Shown: positions 21,621 to 31,124 of the stretch, piece by piece
How the letters are laid out: each line of letters opens with the position of its first letter
How positions within the stretch are numbered: the stretch's first letter is position 1
DNA from: a virus
DNA: 60,418 bases
IMG/VR virus record: IMGVR_UViG_3300025325_000023
Location: 1-60,418 of that record
Strand: one strand, 5' to 3'
Position numbers and translations under genes: made by a program
The notes under the pieces: model-generated
What the model was told of the DNA's origin: nothing
The model's input: the letters and a program-made list of their open reading frames with translations, nothing else
Database searches by the model: none

Positions 21621-24400
21621 TGGCCTTCCGCGAAGAATCCATCCCACGAACGACATATCGCTATGGACAAACCCGGTCTGTTCGAGGCAAGAGAGCAAAC
21701 CAGGCATTTCACCCCACGGCCAGCGGTGACCAAAGTTGGAATATAACTCTCGGTGTCACGGATTCTGCTATCCGGATTCTTGTAGCCCCGGACCCTACTA
21801 CTAATGTAGATCGAGATGTCTTCGCATTTCGTCTATTGTCTACTGAGATGGTCCCTGGTGCCGAAGATCGTGCGGTTTATGGTACTGGTAGTAGCACAGA
21901 CTATTTGAGCGCTACCGTTGGTGCTGGGTTTCGTCCGTCTGATGCAAGTGGCTCAATCTCTGCATGGATCAATCCCTCTGATACAGGTGTGAATGTCATT
22001 TTAGCCACATTTACTGTATCTACAAATCGCATGACACTCTACTTAAATAATGTGTCCGGCAATCTTAACGTACATATAGAAAGCAGGCTCGCAGCAGGAA
22101 CAACCAACTTAATTCGAGGTAACACAGACATAACTCGCAATGCCTGGCATCATGTGGTTGTAACCTCTAGTGGAACTGCGTGGGTTATGTATGTGGATGG
22201 AGTAATACAGTCTTTAACTACTACTTCGGGTTCTAATACAGGGGATTGGTTAGGGGATGTTGATGGCACGACCCTATACTTGGGTCAGAATGCAGCTGGG
22301 ACCGCCTTCTTAGACGCGGCTTTGGACGAAGTTTGCGTTTTTACCACTACTCTTACGCAAGCACAAGTAACTACGTTGTACGCCCTGGGTAAGGGATTGT
22401 TATTCAATGACGTATTTCAATCCCTTCCTGGACTCGTTCATTACTGGAGTCTCTCCTTAAATCACACCGCAGTTGGGTTCGACCGGGTTGGGGGGATTAC
22501 CTTAACAGATGCCGGATTGGATGACAACATTGGAGGGATTCCTAGGGCAACTATCGGCTATGACAGAGCCGTAGAATTTTTTGGAGGCACTACGTCATCG
22601 TTGAGAGCCACCTCGACTAATTTACGGCCAGCGGATACCTCGGGATCGATTTCGGTTTGGTTAAACAAAGCCGGTGGCACCGAGCCAATTTTTTCTAAAA
22701 GTACCGGCACGGCCGCCAATCGTTTTGAGGTGGGAACAGACAGCAGTAATAGGGCAACAGTCAGGCATACTATAGCCTCCGGAACGACAAATGAGATTAG
22801 AGGAAACACATCAATAGGCACGGACACCTGGGGGCATATTGTAGTAGTTAGTAATGGCACTGCGTGGGCAATATATGTTAATGGGGTCGCCCAGACACTT
22901 ACTACTGTGACCGGCAGTAATACCGGCGATTGGTTCGGGGATTTTGTTGGAACGCAGTTTGAGATTGGTCGCGCGGTAGGGGTAGCGACAGAACTGGATG
23001 GCATTGTGGATGAGTTGGGAGTTTGGTCTACGCAATTGACCGCCGGTAACGTGACCAGCCTATACAGCTCCGGTAGTGGAGTTCTCTACGACACAGCTCG
23101 AACTATACCCGGTCTGGTTCATTATTGGAGTTTCTCAATTCAACATGGGGGCTTAGGCGCCGACCGCCTTGGAGGTGTCGCTCTAACGATAGACAATAAA
23201 CTTTATGACGAGGTCGGCATTACTGTCGGTGCCACCCTAGAGCCATATATAAACCAACTCACTCTAGGAATACGAAATAATGAAGGGTTCGTCGAACTCA
23301 AGGATGATGATGGGAACATCACCTGGCGCATGGACGACACCGGGATGTTGTTTGAAGAGGGTGGAACCATAGTTGAGGCCACGGATGGGGAAATTGTAAT
23401 TACTACTGCCGGCTCCGATCCAGATTTCCGACTTCAATCACTAGCCGTGGCTAATGCCATGTTGTTTGATTCATCGGTACCAGAGTTTTTGTTTTTCGGC
23501 GAACTAAGTATAGATAACACCAGTGGCGGACGAATCATGTTCGCTAGCAATAGTTACGTTGTAGAGGAGTCTGACGGTGCCTTGTCCGTTCGTGCCGTCG
23601 GCACAGACCCAGACATAATCTTGGAGTCAAATACGGTCACGGGCGCCCTGCTATTCGATCAAAGCGTGCCCGAATGGTTATTCTTCGGGGAACTGGGCAT
23701 CGACAATACTTCCGGAGGTAGAATTACTTTTGCCTCCAATAGCTCAATAACTGAGCAATCTGACGGAGAATTGACGATAGGCGCCGTGGGAACAGACCCA
23801 GATATTTTACTAACGGCGAATGCCGGTTCTGTAGTAAATACAATTTTTGTAGACCAATCTGCCGCAACTTGCATGTTCTTTAACACTAAAGTTCGCGTGG
23901 ATACTACGGGTGCGGCGGACGGAGGGGGTTTTACATTTGAACCAGGAAGTGTATTCCGTGTGACCGCCACAACAGGGCTTACATCGTTCCGAGCCGTCGG
24001 CACAAACCCCGACTTGCAACTAGGAAGCACCACATACGTCAACGCCATTTACTGGGATTTTTCCTTAACTAATTTGGCCCTCCTTGCTGGAACCGACACT
24101 GCACAAACTATGACCATCGGGGCGGCTGCGGTAACCACAGCCAATCGGGCTAGAGTGGACATTTATCAGAGAGGCGCTACGGACTCCTTGCCCGTGTTGT
24201 GGTTAAACCAACAAGATACCTCGGAGCCATTCATCGCCTTCGAAGGGTCATCTACCCTTTCTAATACAACTGAATCTATTGTGGTGGTCAACGCTGTCAC
24301 TACGGCTACGATAGTGGGATACGTTAAAGTTTATGTAGAAGACGATGGAAATAATTTAACAGACGCTGCCTACTACCAAGCTCTCTATTCTCTTGCATAA
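21620..24400 (+). CDS. large tail fibre with two LamG domains
   Basis: A 926-residue protein. After a short N-terminal attachment region (about 1-85) come two LamG-like domains (about 90-260 and 310-500), each with a WHHVVVTSSGTAW or WGHIVVVSNGTAW motif and a DGVIQ/NGVAQ hairpin. A stalk follows, containing repeats of about 55 residues around IDNTSGGRI and SDGELTIGAVGTDPDI, then a small C-terminal domain. This is likely the receptor-binding fibre. Its LamG domains resemble those in the 18399-19169 gene. Confidence 0.75.
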   Translation: MAFREESIPRTTYRYGQTRSVRGKRANQAFHPTASGDQSWNITLGVTDSAIRILVAPDPTTNVDRDVFAFRLLSTEMVPGAEDRAVYGTGSSTDYLSATVGAGFRPSDASGSISAWINPSDTGVNVILATFTVSTNRMTLYLNNVSGNLNVHIESRLAAGTTNLIRGNTDITRNAWHHVVVTSSGTAWVMYVDGVIQSLTTTSGSNTGDWLGDVDGTTLYLGQNAAGTAFLDAALDEVCVFTTTLTQAQVTTLYALGKGLLFNDVFQSLPGLVHYWSLSLNHTAVGFDRVGGITLTDAGLDDNIGGIPRATIGYDRAVEFFGGTTSSLRATSTNLRPADTSGSISVWLNKAGGTEPIFSKSTGTAANRFEVGTDSSNRATVRHTIASGTTNEIRGNTSIGTDTWGHIVVVSNGTAWAIYVNGVAQTLTTVTGSNTGDWFGDFVGTQFEIGRAVGVATELDGIVDELGVWSTQLTAGNVTSLYSSGSGVLYDTARTIPGLVHYWSFSIQHGGLGADRLGGVALTIDNKLYDEVGITVGATLEPYINQLTLGIRNNEGFVELKDDDGNITWRMDDTGMLFEEGGTIVEATDGEIVITTAGSDPDFRLQSLAVANAMLFDSSVPEFLFFGELSIDNTSGGRIMFASNSYVVEESDGALSVRAVGTDPDIILESNTVTGALLFDQSVPEWLFFGELGIDNTSGGRITFASNSSITEQSDGELTIGAVGTDPDILLTANAGSVVNTIFVDQSAATCMFFNTKVRVDTTGAADGGGFTFEPGSVFRVTATTGLTSFRAVGTNPDLQLGSTTYVNAIYWDFSLTNLALLAGTDTAQTMTIGAAAVTTANRARVDIYQRGATDSLPVLWLNQQDTSEPFIAFEGSSTLSNTTESIVVVNAVTTATIVGYVKVYVEDDGNNLTDAAYYQALYSLA

Positions 24401-24409
24401 TGGTGATAT

Positions 24410-24715
24410 ATGACTGTCGAAGCTACTTGGGCCACCCTAAAGGGCGCCATGAGGGGCAATAATCCTACATTAGTATTGCGAGTGGCCGCTCAACTTGCCG
24501 ATGAGATGCGAGCCAGCGGCCAAAAGCCTGCTGAGATGAGAGATCGTACTTTGGCTGAATGGACAACAGATAACCCTACAGCCATTCTACCGGTCGCCGC
24601 GAAAATTGTTCGATCTCTTGATCCAGAGCTTCGCCACCTGTCTGACTATCTTCTAATGTCTGTGGACGAAGGAGAGGGCCTTAGCCTCCTTGTACCTAAG
24701 TCAATTGGGTCCTAA
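24410..24715 (+). CDS. hypothetical helical protein
   Basis: A 101-residue helical, acidic protein (ATLKGAMRGNNPTLVLRVAA, RTLAEWTTDNPTAILPVAAK). Located just after the fibre and before the scaffold candidate, it may be a fibre-assembly or virion accessory factor; no family is recognised. Confidence 0.55.
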   Translation: MTVEATWATLKGAMRGNNPTLVLRVAAQLADEMRASGQKPAEMRDRTLAEWTTDNPTAILPVAAKIVRSLDPELRHLSDYLLMSVDEGEGLSLLVPKSIGS

Positions 24716-24770
24716 TTTGCAAGTTACCCTCGTTTTAACCATAATTCTTTAGGGGGAAGGTATATCATTT

Positions 24771-25859
24771 ATGGCAAAAAAGTCTAGCGGTTTTGTTATT
24801 CCCGATCGTGTGCCTTTGGAGGACGTCATGGCTACAGGCCCAGAAGGTGCAGTATCTTTGGACCAAGCCGTGGGATTGTCACAACCGGGGGCGTTAGACA
24901 GTGAGTGGGCCGAGGACCCCCAATCGGAGGCCGTGGATGCTATGCAGTTAGCCCCTAGTCCCGAACCGGTCATAAACCCCGCCGCAGAATCCCCGGCCTA
25001 TGAGGCGCCAGAGGAGCCGACAGAGGCGATCGCCACCGAAGAGATCACAGCTCTACCTGCCACGGACGAGGAAATCTTTGACCCGGTGCTCTTGGAAGCC
25101 GCTGGCCTAACTGCCGAGGAGGCCCAAGCTCAGTTCAAGTCTCCGGCAGCCCTAGCGAACGCCGTTAGACTGTTGGATACACGATATATCCAAGCTGGGG
25201 AAGATTTTGCCCGGCAACCTCAACCTAGCGTGAGCGACGCAAGTGGGTCGGGCCAGGTTGACAACGAGTATCAGCTGCCAAAGCCAGTAGAGTCCGAGGA
25301 CTGGACAGAAGACGTTAAGGCCCTCATCCAGTCACTGCAAGACCATCAGAAACAACAACTTGGTCGCCGAGACACAGAGCTACAGAAGCAGCGAGAACAA
25401 TTAGAGGCGTTGCTTGCCCAGCAATCAGAACGGGAACGGCTCTCCTACGTTGAGAGGCTTGATTCTTTTGTGAACAGCCTTGGCGACGAGTGGGCGCCAA
25501 TCCTCGGTAAGGGCAGTGGGTTTCAACTTCCCGCTAATAGCTTGGCCCTGCAAAACAGAATACACCTAGATGTGATTGCTGGAAAACTAGCCAGCGGTCG
25601 CAATAAGTACGGACAACCGGATCTTCGGCCGCATGATCTGTACGTACGGGCACTTCACGCGGCTTTCCCGGACCAAGTAGTCCGAACCGTTCGACAAGAT
25701 GTCACGCGACAATTAGAGTCGCGCCAACGGCAATTCACTGCCAAGCCAACGCAAAAGCAGGGCCGACAACTTTCTGGAGTCGACCAAGCTATCTCACACG
25801 CGGAGGACTGGTATCGTAGCAAAGGTCCCATTTTGGATGACGGAAACGATGAGATTTAG
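24771..25859 (+). CDS. putative capsid scaffolding protein
   Basis: A 362-residue acidic protein with a low-complexity N-terminal third, a predicted coiled coil (about 180-220; DHQKQQLGRRDTELQKQREQ) and a basic C-terminus. This architecture and its place immediately before the major capsid gene fit a scaffold. No protease is visible beside it. Confidence 0.6.
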   Translation: MAKKSSGFVIPDRVPLEDVMATGPEGAVSLDQAVGLSQPGALDSEWAEDPQSEAVDAMQLAPSPEPVINPAAESPAYEAPEEPTEAIATEEITALPATDEEIFDPVLLEAAGLTAEEAQAQFKSPAALANAVRLLDTRYIQAGEDFARQPQPSVSDASGSGQVDNEYQLPKPVESEDWTEDVKALIQSLQDHQKQQLGRRDTELQKQREQLEALLAQQSERERLSYVERLDSFVNSLGDEWAPILGKGSGFQLPANSLALQNRIHLDVIAGKLASGRNKYGQPDLRPHDLYVRALHAAFPDQVVRTVRQDVTRQLESRQRQFTAKPTQKQGRQLSGVDQAISHAEDWYRSKGPILDDGNDEI

Positions 25860-25884
25860 TTTCCACACACTGGAGTAATCAGAA

Positions 25885-26928
25885 ATGCCTATTCTTTCAG
25901 TCTCCGATTTGGGTGACTTGACGGCCGTAACCCTACGTGATTTGGGTCCCCTCAAGTTTAATCAAATCGCCCAAAGCCTTCAATATTACGAGGTGTTCTC
26001 GAAGTGGTTCAAGAAGGACAAAGTTCAATTTGAGAGCGGCCAAGGCATTCAACGGAACCTTATGCTCTCCTTTGATATCACGGCGGCCAGGCACGTTGGC
26101 TTAGGAGAGACGGATCAGGTCAATATTCCTGACGTGATCTCGTTGCTCCAAGTGCCGTGGCGTCACGCACAGACCAGTTGGGGCTTGTTCTATCAAACGG
26201 ACATTTTGATGAATCGCGGCAAGGCTCTGATTCTCAATGTCTTGAAGCCTCGCCGGGCGTCGGCTTTGCTGGCTTTAGTTGAAGAGCTAGAGAACAAGGC
26301 ATGGGCGACCGCTCCAAGCACTACAAATGAAGTCGACCCGTACAGCATTCAATACTACATTGTAGAGAACGCCACGACGGGATTCAACGGAGGTGCGCCT
26401 GGAAGCCATACTTTGGTGGCCAACATCAATCCGACTACCAACGCCAACTTTAAAAACTACACGGCTGTGTATACGAATAAGACAAAGGCCGACCTCGTGT
26501 CCAAGTTGCGCACGGCCCACCGTAGCTGCCGATTCAAGAGCCCGGTGACTGTGCAAGACTACCGAGCTGGGCTTGGAGACAAGTACCGGTTGTACTGCAA
26601 CGAAACGACCATTACCGCTTTCGAAGACCTTGGCGAAGCCCAGAACGAAAATCTCGGCCGCGACATCGCTTCTCTCGATGGCATGGTTATGTTCCGCCGT
26701 CATCCAATTATCTGGGTTCCCAAATTAGACGCGCGCACGGACGATCCGGTCTACATGATCGACCATAGCACGTTCTATCCGGCGTGTCTCAAGGGTGACT
26801 ATCTTCGTGAAAGCACGGCGGACAAGGCTCCGAACCAACATAACATGTTCGAAGTCTTCGTCGACCTCACGTATAACTATGTGTGCGACGATCGTCGTCG
26901 AAATGCTGTGTTGAGCACGAGTGTGTAA
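25885..26928 (+). CDS. major capsid protein
   Basis: A 347-residue protein downstream of the scaffold candidate, with HK97-like features: an N-terminal helix region, a central Trp/Leu-rich section (GLFYQTDILMNRGKALILN), HRSCRFKSPVTVQDYRAGLG and DGMVMFRRHPIIWVPKLDA, and a C-terminal strand (VFVDLTYNYVCDDRRRNAV). TGGAG precedes the ATG. Assigned by length, pattern and position. Confidence 0.75.
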   Translation: MPILSVSDLGDLTAVTLRDLGPLKFNQIAQSLQYYEVFSKWFKKDKVQFESGQGIQRNLMLSFDITAARHVGLGETDQVNIPDVISLLQVPWRHAQTSWGLFYQTDILMNRGKALILNVLKPRRASALLALVEELENKAWATAPSTTNEVDPYSIQYYIVENATTGFNGGAPGSHTLVANINPTTNANFKNYTAVYTNKTKADLVSKLRTAHRSCRFKSPVTVQDYRAGLGDKYRLYCNETTITAFEDLGEAQNENLGRDIASLDGMVMFRRHPIIWVPKLDARTDDPVYMIDHSTFYPACLKGDYLRESTADKAPNQHNMFEVFVDLTYNYVCDDRRRNAVLSTSV

Positions 26929-26936
26929 AGTAGCCC

Positions 26937-27113
26937 ATGCCAGCTGACGTGAAGTCTAAAGCGCAGGCCGGTTTTTATGGAGCCATAATCTCCGGCCGGG
27001 CTCGCAAGGGCGGGCCCTCCAAAGAACAAGCCAGGAAGGCCCTCCGTGGTAGCAATGTAAAAAGCTTACCACGAAAAGCACATGATGTTAAGGAAGAAGT
27101 ACGCAAAAAGTGA
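26937..27113 (+). CDS. small basic virion-associated protein
   Basis: A 58-residue lysine/arginine-rich protein (SGRARKGGPSKEQARKALRG). Similar KGGPSKEQ-type peptides are seen near phage capsid genes. It starts 9 bp after the capsid stop; no function is known. Confidence 0.55.
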   Translation: MPADVKSKAQAGFYGAIISGRARKGGPSKEQARKALRGSNVKSLPRKAHDVKEEVRKK

Positions 27114-27151
27114 AAAGGTCATTAACGGGCGGTCGCCCAGGGGCATGAGAT

Positions 27152-27424
27152 ATGGCTTGGTCTAAAGAGGGTAAAAAGAAACTCCGGGATGAAGGAGTAA
27201 CAGATACGTGGGCGCCAGATTTCCTTGATCGCCTTAGAGACAAGGGATTTGGGTCTAGCCCAACACCACCACCCCGGCCGCCAACTAGGAGGCCGCCCAG
27301 CAGTGTGCAATATGACTCCCAAGGGAGAATGGTACGCCCTCCCGTTTCAAACCAATCATCGAGCCGGGCCAAGGCTTTTGACAAGGCCACGGCGGCTAAA
27401 CGAAAAGCCAATAAGCCTTACTAA
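27152..27424 (+). CDS. proline-rich basic protein
   Basis: A 90-residue protein with a helical N-terminus (WSKEGKKKLRDEGVTDTW), a PTPPPRPPTRRPP linker and a basic C-terminus. Probably disordered; a virion accessory role is inferred from position only. Confidence 0.5.
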   Translation: MAWSKEGKKKLRDEGVTDTWAPDFLDRLRDKGFGSSPTPPPRPPTRRPPSSVQYDSQGRMVRPPVSNQSSSRAKAFDKATAAKRKANKPY

Positions 27425-27455
27425 TGCAAGTAAACTTCCCCAACGTAGGGGAGGA

Positions 27456-27545
27456 ATGAGAGTGACCCAACGACCTAATGAAGTCGTGAACAAGTAAGCT
27501 AAGGGGGCTTAGCGCTATTCCCGCTAAACGGGGGAGAAAAGAACA
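27456..27545 (+). promoter_or_regulatory. structured leader of the 27546 gene
   Basis: A perfect GCTAAG/CTTAGC hairpin with a GGGG loop (27498-27513) and a CCCG/CGGG hairpin (about 27530) lie upstream of ATG 27546. A minimal frame of 11-13 codons (from 27456 or the GTG at 27462) ends just before the hairpin. Translational control is possible. Confidence 0.4.
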
Positions 27546-28385
27546 ATGAGTAATTACGTTCGTTACCGAGGCGAAACCGGCCGTGCTCCTAGTCCGAAGA
27601 TTTTCGGTGACATGGCCAAACTTCAACATGATTCCTATCTGGGGAAGTGTATCTTCCTCTGGGATGATTTTGCAGTTAATGCGGTCCACGCTACTTTGCA
27701 GGCCAGCGGTGGATATTACACCATTCAAGACACAGGGGTGACTGTAGAAGGGCAGTCGGCTGTTTCAGACCTGGCCAAAGAGTTGGGTGTTTTGGAAATT
27801 ATCCACGATGGAACGGATAATGATGAAGCCTACATCCAATTTGGCTCGGGCAACATGTGGCGCATGGCCAACTCGGCCGGCAACACAGGACGATGCGGAT
27901 TCGAAATGCGATTGAAGACGAACACCATTGCCGATGACGGCTTGGCATTTTTCGCCGGATTGGGTTCGGATCGGGTCGCTGCCAACTATTTGGTGGACAA
28001 TGACGGTACGATCATAACCACCGAAAGTTTCGTAGGGTTTCGACGACTCCAAGATGACGGCGACCAACTCGACATCATCTTCCAAGAGGCCTCGCAAACC
28101 CTGCAAACAGTTTTGGCCAACGCCAATCCATCGGCCTTGGTTGCCAACACGTATTACAATCTTGGGTTCTTGTATAACCCCAACGCCCCTGACGCGAAGC
28201 AAGTCAGCTTCTATATAGACGGGGTTGAGTCGAATTCGTACATTACTCGAACCCAGATGGACGCGGTCACGTTCCCAGAAGACATCGGCCTTCAGCCCAT
28301 GTTCTTGTGCAAGATCGGTACGGCTACGGCTTTCACGGCTCAGATTGACTGGGTTGGGGCTTTCCAGTATCTGTCTGATGAGTAA
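27546..28385 (+). CDS. virion protein, concanavalin-like beta domain
   Basis: A 279-residue protein. It has a soluble N-terminus, then beta-rich sequence with CGFEMRLKTNTIADDGLAFF, DDGDQLDIIFQEASQTLQTV and QVSFYIDGVESN, a LamG-like hairpin. It is most likely a head or tail decoration protein made in quantity after the capsid. Its leader contains hairpins. Confidence 0.55.
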   Translation: MSNYVRYRGETGRAPSPKIFGDMAKLQHDSYLGKCIFLWDDFAVNAVHATLQASGGYYTIQDTGVTVEGQSAVSDLAKELGVLEIIHDGTDNDEAYIQFGSGNMWRMANSAGNTGRCGFEMRLKTNTIADDGLAFFAGLGSDRVAANYLVDNDGTIITTESFVGFRRLQDDGDQLDIIFQEASQTLQTVLANANPSALVANTYYNLGFLYNPNAPDAKQVSFYIDGVESNSYITRTQMDAVTFPEDIGLQPMFLCKIGTATAFTAQIDWVGAFQYLSDE

Positions 28386-28404
28386 GAAGTTTGAATAATC
28401 TCCT

Positions 28405-28452
28405 TTCCGATGGAGTCAACCTAAGCGTGGTTGGGCACTTTGCCTATCGGAA
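28405..28452 (+). promoter_or_regulatory. three-way-junction leader RNA
   Basis: TTCCGAT (28405-28411) pairs with ATCGGAA (28446-28452). Within it lie CAACC/GGTTG and GGCA/TGCC hairpins. The 48-nt structure ends about 30 nt before ATG 28484. It may regulate or stabilise the downstream virion mRNA. Confidence 0.45.
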
Positions 28453-28483
28453 CCATCACCAATTTTGAGAAAGATGTAAAAAT

Positions 28484-29662
28484 ATGGGTTCCTCAAATAT
28501 CTGGCGTCTCTTGCAAGCGGCTTGGTTGAATGGCGCGGAGCCGTTCCGTCTCTCAAGTTCGCAAAACCTAACTATTCGTCCTGTTGCTGACGACACCGGC
28601 AGTGTTAATTTCGGTGACGGGGCTACGGATATGGATGTCAAAATCTTTGTGGGCACCGCGACAGACTTTGCCCTCTTTGACGTGGGAAATGGCCAGCTCA
28701 CACTAGACAGCATGGAGCTAAACCTCGGCGATGACGATGAACTAGAGTTCGGAGATGCCACTGATGGTGATGTCAGGATTCGGTGGGATAACACGGACCT
28801 AGACATGTTAGCAGCCGCAGACGACACTGTGTTTAAGCTCGGTACGGGCACTAACAGTTTCGATGTATGGGTTTATGGAAACATTCCAACTAGTTATATA
28901 GTTTTTGACGCATCGGCGGATGAGATTCAATTACGCGGCCCCATTCGCCCGCGCGGATTCAAGAACCTTGGTCGCAGGTTCGAGCTAGGTACACAATTTG
29001 CAACAGGCGGACTCCCCCAACTAAACAGCGGGATTGACACCTCTGCCGCCACCCACGCAGTTTCTAGTAGTGAGTTTGAAATTCTTGGCGTAAACGCCGT
29101 AAATACAAGTGTTACTAGAGCCATTGGTGGGGGCATACTTCTTACGACGGCCGGGGCCGATGGTGATGAAGTAATTCTCCTTCCACACCTGGACGCGGGC
29201 GTATCTCCATGGACGACCACTACCTGGCCCACAAGCCAGGAAGTAGACTGGGAATGTCATATTGCCACAAACGCAAACGTGTCAAACCAAATAATCTGGG
29301 CCGGCCTAAAGCTTACCAATGTCGAACCCATATCTACTGACAATGACGCTGTGTGGTTCAGGTACGAAAACGACGTGGCTAGTGGATCATGGCAAGCAGC
29401 CGCGTCTATTGCCACCGTGGACACAGTTACAAACTCCTCGGCGGCGGTTGCTGTCAATACAATCTATCATTTGAAAATTGTCATAGCATCTGACCGGACT
29501 GCCCAAATGTATATTGACGGAGCCCTGATTAGAACGACGAACGCCCTAACGTCCACAAACCTAATTCCTTACATTGGAGTAGCTACGGACGGCGCAACGG
29601 CTGCAAAGTCTCTTCAAATTTTGGGTCAGTCCATCAGTCGAAATGTGGCGGTTGTTGCATAA
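28484..29662 (+). CDS. modular virion protein, family founder-like
   Basis: A 392-residue protein made of modules: an N-terminal helix (SSNIWRLLQAAWLNGAEPFR), a beta module (DMDVKIFVGTATDFALFDVG, LTLDSMELNLGDDDELEFGD, LAAADDTVFKLGTGTNSFDV), and a C-terminal concanavalin-like domain (about 210-390) with HLKIVIASDRTAQMYIDGAL. The first two modules are shared with the 29831 protein, so they likely assemble on the same virion structure. Confidence 0.6.
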   Translation: MGSSNIWRLLQAAWLNGAEPFRLSSSQNLTIRPVADDTGSVNFGDGATDMDVKIFVGTATDFALFDVGNGQLTLDSMELNLGDDDELEFGDATDGDVRIRWDNTDLDMLAAADDTVFKLGTGTNSFDVWVYGNIPTSYIVFDASADEIQLRGPIRPRGFKNLGRRFELGTQFATGGLPQLNSGIDTSAATHAVSSSEFEILGVNAVNTSVTRAIGGGILLTTAGADGDEVILLPHLDAGVSPWTTTTWPTSQEVDWECHIATNANVSNQIIWAGLKLTNVEPISTDNDAVWFRYENDVASGSWQAAASIATVDTVTNSSAAVAVNTIYHLKIVIASDRTAQMYIDGALIRTTNALTSTNLIPYIGVATDGATAAKSLQILGQSISRNVAVVA

Positions 29663-29675
29663 TTAAGGTATAGGC

Positions 29676-29771
29676 ATGAGTTCACAGAACGTACTCCGAC
29701 AACTACAGCAAGCCATAGAAACTGGGAGCTTTGGGCAACCACTAAGTCGAGTCGTGCCTGTAGTTACATAA
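29676..29771 (+). CDS. 31-residue peptide, copy of N-terminal module
   Basis: ATG 29676 gives MSSQNVLRQLQQAIETGSFG, clearly akin to the N-termini of the neighbours (SDRNVLRRLQNALTRGEAF and SSNIWRLLQAAWLNGAEPF). It stops after 31 residues. Either a remnant of a duplicated virion gene or a small functional copy of the attachment helix. Confidence 0.45.
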   Translation: MSSQNVLRQLQQAIETGSFGQPLSRVVPVVT

Positions 29772-29830
29772 TGAGAGAGCCAAAGTTATTGATACTATGG
29801 CGATCGCAACTTAGCCCAATGCTAAAATAT

Positions 29831-30631
29831 ATGAGTGACAGAAATGTGTTGCGGCGGTTACAGAATGCTTTAACACGAGGGGAGGCATTTTCTATCACCT
29901 CCGCACAGGCCCTAGTCATTAAACCTACATCGGACGATACCGGAGCGGTTCATTTTGGGACAGGTACGGAGGACCTGGATGTCAAAATCTTTGTTGGGGC
30001 AAATACAGACTTCGCCCTCTTTGACGTAGGCAATGGTCAACTGACCTTGGACTCGATGGAGCTCCAGATGGGAGACGCCGATAAGATAGAGTTCGGCGAT
30101 GGAGTTGACCTAACCATGGCCTGGGACGGCACAGACTTTGATGTATTAGCGGCCGCTGATGATTCGGTCATAAAATTTGGAAACGGCACAAACAGTTTTG
30201 ATATTTGGCTATTTGGGCAAGCTTCTGGGGAATATTTATTGTGGGATGCCTCCGACAATAAGTTAATTTCCACTGGAAACGCTTTTGTAGCCAAAAAGGT
30301 AACAGCATTAACGTCCAATACCGTATTAAGCACGGCGCAAATGGGAGGCATTATTACCAACCGAGGAACTAGTGGAGCACTTAACCACACCCTCCCGGCA
30401 ATCACTTCTCCATATTTAGGAGCATGGTTCCAATATTTTGGAGTAGCCGATCAAACTCAAACCTTCACGGCCGACCCAGCAGACACTTTGATAGCATTCA
30501 ATGATGCGACAGCTGACTCGATCGCATTCTCTACGGCAGGGGAAAAGATTGGGGCGCACGCCACCTTTGTATGTGATGGGACGAGTTGGATTGTAGCTGA
30601 CGTAAAGGGTGCGGCCACCGTGGCCACGTAA
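29831..30631 (+). CDS. modular virion protein, paralogue
   Basis: A 266-residue protein sharing the N-terminal helix and beta module (DLDVKIFVGANTDFALFDVG, LTLDSMELQMGDADKIEFGD) with the 28484 gene. It has a C-terminal module (VLSTAQMGGIITNRGTSGAL, FVCDGTSW, AATVAT) shared with the 32122 and 32703 genes. It is thus a hybrid of both types. The frame is open from an ATG at 29771, but homology to neighbours puts the start at 29831. Confidence 0.6.
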   Translation: MSDRNVLRRLQNALTRGEAFSITSAQALVIKPTSDDTGAVHFGTGTEDLDVKIFVGANTDFALFDVGNGQLTLDSMELQMGDADKIEFGDGVDLTMAWDGTDFDVLAAADDSVIKFGNGTNSFDIWLFGQASGEYLLWDASDNKLISTGNAFVAKKVTALTSNTVLSTAQMGGIITNRGTSGALNHTLPAITSPYLGAWFQYFGVADQTQTFTADPADTLIAFNDATADSIAFSTAGEKIGAHATFVCDGTSWIVADVKGAATVAT

Positions 30632-30641
30632 TAGGAATCAT

Positions 30642-31058
30642 ATGGACATACGACCACTAGAGGGCAACCACGAAGCTCAGCTCAAGACAGCCCTGAGACT
30701 TCAAGATCACGAGCCGCTTCCTCCAGAGATCGTCGAACGGTACTGGGAATTGTCCAGGACATTCCGGCGGCTAGGAGAGGTAATTCGTGGTCCAGACTTG
30801 GCGTGGCTAGTCGTACTGGCGGGCCGCCCGATCCCAAAACCCCCAACCACCATCCTAAACTCAATCAAAAACGGACAACTCGCAAAGGGTGACCGGGTAC
30901 TAGGACTGTGGAGAGACGAATGGAAGTTCGGAAGATATATCAAGCAGCGCGGGAAGAAAGTGGTTGTAATACTCGACGAGGGTCCACCTGAAGAGCGAGA
31001 ATTATCAGCACTAGAGGTGAGAATACCAGACATAAATGAGCTTGCCGTTGTAAGCTAA
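30642..31058 (+). CDS. hypothetical protein, end of virion operon
   Basis: A 138-residue basic protein. The N-terminal half is helical (HEPLPPEIVERYWELSRTFR); the C-terminal half has a beta-barrel-like pattern (GDRVLGLWRDEWKFGRYIKQ, VVVILDEGPPEERELS), resembling a small SH3-like or Tudor-like fold. TAGGA precedes the ATG. A strong terminator follows 22 bp after the stop. Role unknown. Confidence 0.55.
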   Translation: MDIRPLEGNHEAQLKTALRLQDHEPLPPEIVERYWELSRTFRRLGEVIRGPDLAWLVVLAGRPIPKPPTTILNSIKNGQLAKGDRVLGLWRDEWKFGRYIKQRGKKVVVILDEGPPEERELSALEVRIPDINELAVVS

Positions 31059-31079
31059 TAGTTTACAACGTGGTTATAT

Positions 31080-31112
31080 AAGGCTTCGGGCGCATGTGGC
31101 CGAAGCCTTTTT
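31080..31112 (+). terminator. rho-independent terminator
   Basis: AAGGCTTCGG and CCGAAGCCTT form a perfect 10-bp stem with a 10-nt loop, followed by TTT after the stem's own TT. It separates the 30642 gene from the HNH insertion. Confidence 0.9.
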
Positions 31113-31124
31113 CATAGGCGTAAA

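Noticed and set aside
22558-24048. Long - strand frames opposite the tail fibre
   Set aside because: Serine/valine-rich shadows of the fibre repeats without ribosome sites.
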